Shown: positions 8,901 to 15,800 of the stretch, one piece after another
Layout: the number at the start of each line of letters is the position of its first letter
Numbering within the stretch: position 1 is the first letter of the stretch
NCBI GenBank assembly: GCA_038244055.1
Contig: JBBRTW010000064.1
Coordinates: 1 to 21,679 of the forward strand
DNA: 21,679 nt
From: DASPKW01 sp038244055
GTDB taxonomy: Bacteria > Planctomycetota > Phycisphaerae > Tepidisphaerales > Tepidisphaeraceae
Direction: 5' to 3'
Notes under the pieces: model-generated
Databases searched by the model: none
The model's input: the letters and a program-made list of their open reading frames with translations, nothing else
What the model was told of the DNA's origin: nothing
Position numbers and translations under genes: made by a program

Positions 8901-10060
8901 AGCTGATCCAGATGCTCAAGAAGGGGCACCACAACGTGAAGCTCGACGCCGAGGCCTGGGATCGGCTCTACACCTGGATCGATCTGAACGCGCCCTGCCA
9001 CGGAACCTGGAGCGAACTCGTCCTCGTCAAGGGCGGACAGCGCGACCGCCGAAAAGAGCTGCAGCAGTTGTACTGCGGCCGGTTGGACGATCCCGAAGGG
9101 TTCATCCCGCCCGCCATCAAGGTGGAACCGATCCGGCCCGAGCCGATGCCCAAGGCGTCCGCCGCCGCGCCGGTCTGCGAAGGCTGGCCCTTCGATGCCG
9201 CCGAAGCCCGCCGTCGACAAAACGCGGCCGGCGCTACGACTCAAAAGATCGACCCGGGCAACGGCATCGCGCTGGAGCTGGTTCGCATTCCCGCCGGCCA
9301 GTTCGTGATGGGCCATCCGGCCGGGTGTTCCGATGAGCAGCCCGCCTCGGTGGCGCGGATCGATCGTGCCTTCTGGATGGGGCGCTTCGAGATCACTAAT
9401 GCGCAGTTCAAGGCGTTCGATCCCGGGCACGACAGCCGCTTCGAGCACCGCTCGAGCTGGATCTTCAGCGAAGATTACCTGGGATGGCCGTTGAATAAGC
9501 CCGAGCAGCCGGTCGTGCGCATCTCCTGGGATCAGGCGATGAGCTATTGCCGCTGGCTCTCTGCGAAGACCGGCAAATCGTTCTCCCTGCCCACCGAAGC
9601 GCAATGGGAATACGCCTGCCGCGCCGGCACCGCATTGCCGCTCTCGTTCGGCGACACCCGCGCCGACTTCTCCACCTTCGCCAACCTCGCCGACTACAAC
9701 ATCCGCGACCAGGCCTACCAGGGCTGGCGACCGCAGTCGCCGGACCTGCTCCCCCGCGAGGATCGGTTCAACGATGGCTATTTCGTCAGCGCGGAAGTCG
9801 GCCGGTTCAAACCCAACGCCTGGGGCCTTCACGACATGCACGGCAACGCCGCCGAATGGACCCGCTCGATGTATAAGCCCTATCCCTGGGATGACGCCGA
9901 TGGCCGCAATGATCCCGCCCCCCGGGGCCTCAAGGTGGTGCGCGGCGGCTCGTGGTATGATCGGCCAGCGCGCTGCACTTCGGCGTTTCGCCTGGCGTAC
10001 CCCCCCTACCAGCGCGTGTATAATGTTGGGTTCCGCGTGGTCGTCGAAGATTCGAGGTGA
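5921..10060 (+). CDS. Secreted NPCBM-dihaem hydrazine-synthase-alpha-like propeller protein with C-terminal FGE-like domain (paralogue 2)
   Basis: A 1379-aa paralogue of the gene at 1569-5162. The ATG has GGAGG five bases upstream. Parts in order: signal peptide (1 to about 25), an NPCBM-like carbohydrate-binding beta-sandwich (about 120-230; GKHFDKGLHVYPNA, then FEASIGIDD), helical region (about 230-400), hydrazine synthase alpha-like propeller (about 432-723), haem c sites CGGCH at 856 and CVACH at 906, a KGHHNVKLD motif with candidate ligands His1003 and His1004, and an FGE-like domain from about 1118 (IPAGQFVMG, LPTEAQWEYACRAGT, DMHGNAAEWT, RGGSW at 1341). After RGGSW the first FGE active-site Cys position is Asp1347, while Cys1352 sits at the second position, so canonical formylglycine chemistry is unlikely. 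The paralogue lacks the NPCBM-like part. The stop codon lies inside the ribosome binding site of the next gene, so the two are probably co-translated. Likely periplasmic or surface-exposed. Confidence 0.87.
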   Translation: MRRRGHILWTLLAVAILLPRFSTAAPRPADPACYIKGNDWHETLLASRQRLLASETASPRKMPTWVSPVIRGGEPAQIVSLPIAGQTELYLFVFGAPEVIYGAATWADAKLIGKEGKAISLSDLKSVKVLEGQHSLNVNLKSGVSGPLSINGKHFDKGLHVYPNARSKVHVPLDRAFERFEASIGIDDWVGQHGAVRFVITDAQGAARYDLWELVARDFADGASRRQMKWEREDQILDADWNADDFADLASRYARAAGRVPALAQQAQALAAAARTRDDLGRVRTLYYRSRELDEAVGKVSRIDPEGLRLAIQDLIDSFGNRYPQGPAFLAKLKQLESNLRPAAAQSKTNDLKSVEQLNRIVLDIENLRREALLANPLLDFDRLLLIQRKPDGDPRMPHGTGFSLGEFLGLPRQSSKHNPDIERYFGWENELAVLSPVRPEGKLTTLYKPDKPQLINDVDLHWNAERMMFSMPGTNAKWHVFELNADGSNLHQVTPANQPDVHYYDPCYLPNGRTAFLSTACFQGVPCNAGVIVGMMYTMKGDGSDICQICFEQDHDYCPTVTNDGRLLYLRWDYTDTPHVWNRMLFTCNPDGTNQAEYYGANSYWPNAIFYAKPIPNHPSKVVGIVTGHHVGRVGELVVFDPAKSQFEADGVVQRIPGRGQKVEPLIEDKLTEHSWPKFLHPQPLSEKYFIVSAKPTPDSLWGIYLVDVFDNMVLLKEVEGQALLEPIPLRKTPMPPVIPDRVKPEQTEGTVYLANVYDGPGLKDVPPGTIKKLRVVNYHFAYQRIAGIDHRVGADGPWEVKRVLGTVDVEPDGSALFRVPAKMPITVQPLDAEGKAVQLMRSWMTAMPGETLSCGGCHDNRIGVPPTQHTRAQSRPAQTIAPWHGPARGFSFEREVQPVLDKYCVACHEGKPDAEGKSPVDLRREQGYFICYKGGDPKAQIVRDAPRAQLLGKFGGIFDPSYIALRRLVRVGGLESDLHLLPPMEFSADTSELIQMLKKGHHNVKLDAEAWDRLYTWIDLNAPCHGTWSELVLVKGGQRDRRKELQQLYCGRLDDPEGFIPPAIKVEPIRPEPMPKASAAAPVCEGWPFDAAEARRRQNAAGATTQKIDPGNGIALELVRIPAGQFVMGHPAGCSDEQPASVARIDRAFWMGRFEITNAQFKAFDPGHDSRFEHRSSWIFSEDYLGWPLNKPEQPVVRISWDQAMSYCRWLSAKTGKSFSLPTEAQWEYACRAGTALPLSFGDTRADFSTFANLADYNIRDQAYQGWRPQSPDLLPREDRFNDGYFVSAEVGRFKPNAWGLHDMHGNAAEWTRSMYKPYPWDDADGRNDPAPRGLKVVRGGSWYDRPARCTSAFRLAYPPYQRVYNVGFRVVVEDSR
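10054..10060 (+). promoter_or_regulatory. Ribosome binding site overlapping the upstream stop codon
   Basis: GAGGTGA at 10054-10060 contains both the TGA stop of the dihaem protein and the Shine-Dalgarno core for the ATG at 10064. This arrangement indicates translational coupling and a shared transcript for the cytochrome-propeller and hydrolase-like genes. Confidence 0.7.
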
Positions 10061-10063
10061 TGC

Positions 10064-12715
10064 ATGAATTCAAGTCGCCATGTTCGGGCCGGTCGAGCGC
10101 TATTATCGCTGGCACTGGTATTTTGCGCTGCGTCGCATGGCCTGGCCGCCGATGACAAACCACTCGTTTCCATCATCGCGGACAAATCCCCTGGCCCCGC
10201 TGCTTCGCATGGCCTGGACGCGCTGAAAACGGCGCTTCGACAAAAGAACATCGCCTTCGAGAACGCCGAAACGGCCGAGAGCGCCCGCGGCGGCATGCTG
10301 GTGATCGCGGGCATATTCTCCGGCGAAAGTGCCGCCGATCGACTGCTCAAGACCTTCCCCAACCCTATCCCCCAAGGCCCCGAAACGCTGGTCATCCACA
10401 AAACCGCGATCGCGGAAAAGCCCGCCTGTCTGATCGGCGGCTCGGATGATCGCGGCCTGATGTATGCCCTGCTCGATGTCGCCGATCGAGTCTCCTGGAG
10501 CGCGGATCCCGCCGATCCTTTTGCCCACGTCCGCAATACCGCCGAAAAACCCGCCGTCACCGAGCGCGCCCTCTCGATCTACACCATGAACCGCGCCTAC
10601 TGGGAAAGCCGCTTCTACGATGAAGCCTACTGGACGCGCTATCTCGACACGCTGGCGGCCAACCGCTTCAATTCGCTGGTCATCATCTTCGGCTACGAGA
10701 ATGGCGGCTTTCTCGCCCCAGCCTATCCGTATTTTTTCGATGTCGAAGGATTTGGCGATGTGCGCATGGTCGGCCTCGCCGCAAAGGAGCAGCAGCGCAA
10801 TCTCGCCGCGCTCAATCGCCTGATTCGCATGGCGCACGATCGCGGCGTGCGCGTGACGCTGGGGCTGTGGGATCACATTTACCGCGGCGGCGTGCAGGGA
10901 GGCGGCATTCCCGGCGCAGATCGCGCGACGAAAGAACCCACGCCCGGCCTGGTCTGGGGCGTCACCGCGAAGAATCTCGTCACCTACACACAAGCCGCCC
11001 TGGCCAAGTTCGTGCGCGTTATTCCAGAACTCGATGCCATCCAGTTCCGCATGCACGATGAATCGGGCCTCAAAAACGCCGAGCAGCAGGCCTTCTGGCG
11101 CGATGTGTTCGCGATGATGAAGGAGAAGGCCCCGAAACTGCGCCTGGATTTGCGCGCCAAGGGTCTGCCCGATTCCGTGATCGACAGCGCCATCGACAGC
11201 GGTGTGCCCTTCCGGATCACCACCAAATACTGGATGGAGCAGATGGGCCTGCCCTTCCATCCCACCCACATCAACACTCCCAACCAGCTCGATCGCCGCC
11301 ACAGCTACGCCGACATGCTGCGCTATCCGCAGCGCTATCGCATGCACTGGCGGCTTTGGAATGGAGGCACCTCGCGGATTCTACTCTGGGGCGATCCCGA
11401 CTACGCCCACCGATTCGCGCTGACCACCCACCTCTACGATGGCGATGGGTTCGAAGTCAACGAACCGCTGGCCACCAAGATGGAAGCCCAGCCCCACGAT
11501 GCCAAACCATTCGATCTGCTCAAGGCCCCATATCGCTACTACGACTACGAGTTCGAGCGCTACTGGCATTTCTTCCAGGTCTTCGGGCGTCTCGGCTACA
11601 ACCCCGATGCGCGGGCCGAGTTGTGGCAGCATCAGTTCCAAGTGCGCTTCGGAAATGAAGCCGCGCCTCATCTGGAAAACGCGCTGCATCGCGCCAGCCA
11701 GGTGCTGCCGCGCATCGTCGCCGCCTGCTATCCCTACGGCCTGTTCCCCATGACCCGCGGCTGGGCCGAGAAACAGCGCCTGGGCGATCTGCCCGCCTAC
11801 GCCAAGGCCGAGGGCAGCGATACCCAGCAATTCGCCAGCTTCGATGAAAAAGCGCAACTCCTGATCGATGCCGGCGAAACCGCCAAAACCCGGCCGCCGA
11901 AGACCAGCCGATGGTTCGCGCAACTCGCGGGCGATGTTTTGTCCGAAATCGAGTCGGCGCAAAAGTCCATTGGCGGCCATCGCAGCAAAGAATTCGAGTC
12001 CACCATCGTGGATCTGAAGATCCTCGCCAATCTGGCCCTCTTCCATTCCCGGCGAATTCCCGCGGCCGTCAGTTATCGCCTATTCGAGCGAACCAAGGAC
12101 CCGGCCGCGCTCGAGCAGGCGATCGCCGCGGAAAAGCAGGCGCTCGCCGCCTGGCGCGATCTGGTCGCCGCCGCCGGGGATGTGTATGCCGACGATCTAA
12201 TGATGGGCGTGCGCGGTGCGAGCCTTTGCGGCCACTGGCGCGACGAACTGCCCGCGCTGGAGAAAGGCCTGGTCGCCCTTCAGTCGCAACTCGACTCCGC
12301 GCGAGCCGGCGCGGCCGCGCCAAAACCCGCCCCGCGCTATCAGCCCGTTCCCTCCACGGGAGACATCGATGCGCCCACCGTCACGCACGAACGCATCGAA
12401 ACGGCCGCCGCGGAAAAACCGCTCGCGATCGCCGCGCGCGTGCAGGATCCGTCGGGTGTCAAATGGGTGCGCCTCCGCTACCGCAGCGTCAACCAGCACG
12501 ACAACTACCTCACCCTGCCCATGCTCCCCACGGGCGATCCCGGCGTCTACCAGGCGACCATCCCCGCCGGGCACATCCCCGCCGGCTTCGATCTCATGTA
12601 CCTGATCGAAACGATGGACAACCACGGCAATGGCGCGATCTATCCCGACCTGAACCGGGAAACACCGTATGTCATCGTTCGCCTCACCCGCAAGGCTTCG
12701 CCGGATGCGCGATAA
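10064..12715 (+). CDS. Secreted glycoside-hydrolase-like protein (TIM barrel with alpha-glucuronidase/GH20b-like N-domain)
   Basis: Encodes 883 aa. Residues 1-29 form a signal peptide. Residues about 33-150 look like the GH20b/alpha-glucuronidase N-terminal alpha/beta domain, ending in LIGGSDDRGLMYALLDVADR, a signature shape of such domains. From about 167 a barrel follows (LSIYTMNRAYWESRF, NRFNSLVIIFGYEN, RGVRVTLGLWDHIYRG, AIQFRMHDESG). Asp332 and Glu333 on the likely strand end are candidate catalytic acids, by position only. A helical domain spans about 480-760, and a C-terminal Ig/Fn3-like sandwich spans about 775-883. Only three bases separate it from the upstream stop. The exact glycoside hydrolase family and substrate cannot be fixed from sequence reading. 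Association with an NPCBM-bearing partner suggests a plant, algal or host-type polysaccharide, which is inference. Confidence 0.75.
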   Translation: MNSSRHVRAGRALLSLALVFCAASHGLAADDKPLVSIIADKSPGPAASHGLDALKTALRQKNIAFENAETAESARGGMLVIAGIFSGESAADRLLKTFPNPIPQGPETLVIHKTAIAEKPACLIGGSDDRGLMYALLDVADRVSWSADPADPFAHVRNTAEKPAVTERALSIYTMNRAYWESRFYDEAYWTRYLDTLAANRFNSLVIIFGYENGGFLAPAYPYFFDVEGFGDVRMVGLAAKEQQRNLAALNRLIRMAHDRGVRVTLGLWDHIYRGGVQGGGIPGADRATKEPTPGLVWGVTAKNLVTYTQAALAKFVRVIPELDAIQFRMHDESGLKNAEQQAFWRDVFAMMKEKAPKLRLDLRAKGLPDSVIDSAIDSGVPFRITTKYWMEQMGLPFHPTHINTPNQLDRRHSYADMLRYPQRYRMHWRLWNGGTSRILLWGDPDYAHRFALTTHLYDGDGFEVNEPLATKMEAQPHDAKPFDLLKAPYRYYDYEFERYWHFFQVFGRLGYNPDARAELWQHQFQVRFGNEAAPHLENALHRASQVLPRIVAACYPYGLFPMTRGWAEKQRLGDLPAYAKAEGSDTQQFASFDEKAQLLIDAGETAKTRPPKTSRWFAQLAGDVLSEIESAQKSIGGHRSKEFESTIVDLKILANLALFHSRRIPAAVSYRLFERTKDPAALEQAIAAEKQALAAWRDLVAAAGDVYADDLMMGVRGASLCGHWRDELPALEKGLVALQSQLDSARAGAAAPKPAPRYQPVPSTGDIDAPTVTHERIETAAAEKPLAIAARVQDPSGVKWVRLRYRSVNQHDNYLTLPMLPTGDPGVYQATIPAGHIPAGFDLMYLIETMDNHGNGAIYPDLNRETPYVIVRLTRKASPDAR

Positions 12716-12732
12716 GCCATGGTGGTACAGTG

Positions 12733-12801
12733 ATGGAACCATCTTCGCGGCGAGAATTCCTCTCCATCCGTTGTCGTGCCACACGTCTGGTCGCCAAATA
12801 G
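12733..12801 (+). pseudogene. Possible remnant of a Tat-exported protein gene (22 codons)
   Basis: An ATG at 12733 opens MEPSSRREFLSIRCRATR and then stops at 12799-12801. SRREFL fits the twin-arginine consensus (S/T-R-R-x-F-L) exactly and sits at the usual distance from the start, but no hydrophobic segment follows. It lies in the convergent gap between the hydrolase-like gene and the RTX gene. It may be the surviving start of a deleted Tat-exported protein, or chance. Confidence 0.3.
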
Positions 12802-12814
12802 GCGCCGGCCAGGA

Positions 12815-15800
12815 CTACAGGACATACTCGATCCGCTCGTTGCCGAATCGATCCGCGTACTTGGTGGTGACGATTGATCCGAAGAAATAGTCGCGGTCGG
12901 GCAGTCCATAGGTGCCGCCGGTCAACCAGTCCACATCGGTCTTCAGGCCATCGTGAACCGTCACGCCGGGCTTGAAAAAGGAATATCGAAGGGTCGCGGT
13001 GCGCGTGTCGTAGTCCATGGGCAGGTTCCAGGTGCTGAGGGCGGCGCTCAGGATGGAGGGGACGGCGTCGAAGTCGGTGTATCCGGCGATCAGCAGGTCA
13101 TCGCCCGCGCGCCCGAGCATGCTGTCGCTGCCCAGGCCGCCGATCATCAGGTCGTTGCCGTTGCCGCCCTCGCCGATGTCGTTGCCGGGGCCGCCGACCA
13201 GGATGTCATTGCCGGCGCGGGCGTCGAGGCGGTCGTTACCGGCCTCGCCGAAGAGCATGTCATCGCCTGCGCCGCCCCGCATCAGGTCGTTGCCGTCACC
13301 GCCGTAAGACTCCACCGCCGCGGACAGATAATCCGAGGCATCGAGCGTGTCGTCGCCGGCTCCGCCGAAAACGCGGACCGGCCGGCCGGTGTTGGGGAAG
13401 ATGCCGACGAGCGTTCCCCAGCGGAAGACGTTGAGCATTTTTCCGGCTCGGTCGCTGACGTTGATGAAGTCATTGCCGGCCGTTCCGCCGATGGAGAGAA
13501 CTCCATCGATCTGGACCATGTCGTAGACGAGTATGGAATCGGTGAAGGTGGTGTTGCCGCCATCGCGTTCGGAAATGAGTAGGTTGACGGGGAAGCGCGC
13601 GGTGCGGGTGCGGGAGTCGGCGAAGTAATAGATGTGCGTCGGGGCCAGCGCTCCTGGAGTGTTGACGGAGGTGGATGGAAGGGTGGTGCCATCGCCGAAG
13701 CTCCAGATCACCGAAGAGGTGGAGTCCGCGCCTGCGTAAGGGGAGGTGAAACTGATGGGCTCGGCGGTGACTCCCAGGCCCTTGGAAAGCGGGCGCGGGA
13801 GCGTGGCATCGACACCCGCGCCGATTTTGACGGTGTTCGCGCCGGCCGAGAAAACGCGGCAGGTGAGCACACCCCACTGGGTGGCGAGGACTTCGTTGGT
13901 GCCCACGGTCCAGGGCTCGCCGAGGTCGACACCATCGCCCGGTCCGCCGCGGACGAGCAGCGTATGGGTGCCGGCATCGGTGATCGAGTGGACGGTGGCG
14001 ACATTGAGGTAAAGGTAATCCGCGCCGGTTGTGTTGAGGTCGATACGGTTGATGCCGGTGAGGCGCTTGGCGTCGCCCATGGCGATCGCTTCGCTTCGCA
14101 GGTCAAAGGTTCCGGTGCCGGCGAGGGTGAGCAGGTCGTCGCCGCCCTGGCCGAGGACGATGTCATCGGCGAGGCTGGCGATGAAGGTGTCATTGCCGCC
14201 GCCAGCGCCGTATTGGATTCCGCTGGAGGCGGGGGAGAGAGGGACGAGAAGCATGTCATCGCCCGCGAGGCGATCCTTGCCGGGGCCGCCAACGAGGATA
14301 TCGTTTCCGATTTCGCCGGGCAGGAGGGCAGCATGGTGGATTTCGCGGGCGACATCGCCGAGGAGGGCATCGTCGCCGTCGCCGCCATCGAGATAGTCGT
14401 CGCCGGGGCCGCCGAAGAGGAAATCATTGCCGATGCCGCCGCAGATGGAATCGTTCCCGGCCGCTTCGGAACCGCTTCCGGCGACGGTGTCATCCAGGCC
14501 GTTGGCATCGCCATTGAGGGTGTCGCTGCCAGCGCCGCCCTCGAGGGTATCGTTGCCGGCGAAACCGGCGATCGCATCGTTGCCGTCATCTCCGTAGAGC
14601 TTGTCGGCACCGGTGCCGCCGGTGAGGACATCATTGCCCGCGCCGCCGTGGAGGATCGCGGTCCCGTCGAACACCGCAAGGGTGTCATCACCATCATCCC
14701 CATTGAGGGTCGCGGGCAGGTTGACCCCCTTCAGGATGGAGACCGAATCGTTTCCACTGCCGCCGTTGGCGTTGATGCGGGAGACGTTCTTGAACGACTG
14801 GCTGAAACCAAACGCTGAAACCGTGACGTCGCCCGCGGCATCGCCCGGAACGACGGTGAACGTTTCGTCGATCTCGCTGCTGAAGAGATCTTCGCGCCGG
14901 CTGGCCAGATCGCCCATGTGCAGTCGGAGTGTGCCGTCGGGGTCAAGGGTGGCGAGCTTGGGCTGGGCGGGGGCCTGGGTGGTGGCCGAGGGCTTGCCGA
15001 ATTGGGCCAGTGTGAGCGTGGCGACTCGCCAGTTCCAGGACCACCAGAGGGCGGTCAGGCCGACATCGAGGCCGGCGGTAAACGCGCCGCTGAGATCGAA
15101 CAGGCCGAGCACGCCCTTTTTATCCCACATCCATTTCATTTCATCGTAGCGGATTTTTCCATCGGGCTTCGCGAGCGCGCCGTCGATACGATAGCCGTCA
15201 TCGACGCCATTTGAGTTGGGTTCGTGCAGGTTGACATCCACGTTAGCGCCGAAATGAACGGTGACGCTGGCATTGAGATATTGCCAGCCCACCGACGCCC
15301 CGCCATGGACATCGATCAGCAGGGAGACTTCGGGGATGTCGATGGTCTGGCCTTTGGCATCACGGGCCCAGCCGTCCAGGTTGGAGGCATCGCGCTGCCA
15401 GTCGTTGATGTACAGCCCGTTCCAGAGGGTGCCGGGATCGCGGTAGCCACCCTTGGCGAAGTCGGCCAGCCCGCGCGTGTCGTAGCCCAGCCCAAGGTCG
15501 GCCGACAGCCGCAGGCCAAAACCCAGATTGATGTAGAGCACGCCGAAGAAGGGGCCGATAGCGGGAAGGTCGAATGCGAAGGGGACATCGAAATGGGGCA
15601 GGTCGAGGTTGAGGAGGGTAACATCCTGGTTGGCGAAGAGGCCCATGACGCGGGAGGGATCATCGAGGAAGGAGAAGCTGAGCAGGCGGGGCTTGGAGGC
15701 ATCCGGCCGGAGCGCATTGTTGGTGAATTGGGATAGGAACCCCGTGACAGAGCCCCCGGTGCTTGAGGCCTGCGCGAGGACGTTAGCGCCGCTGCTGGTG

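Noticed and set aside
8366..9841. A 491-codon open frame on the minus strand
   Set aside because: Antisense shadow of the haem and FGE-like part of paralogue 2, with no family match or ribosome binding site.
1569..10060. Anammox hydrazine synthase
   Set aside because: Only the alpha-like middle region and haem motifs are present. There are no beta or gamma subunit genes nearby, and an FGE-like domain is fused at the C-terminus, so true hydrazine synthesis is not supported.
14115..14708. Possible CRISPR or tandem DNA repeat array from regularly spaced GTCATCGCC-like words
   Set aside because: The repeats are protein-level RTX nonapeptides with variable DNA and no uniform spacers.
13634..14818. 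A 394-codon plus-strand frame with repetitive sequence
   Set aside because: It is the complement of the RTX repeats in the minus-strand gene; its periodicity comes from those repeats.
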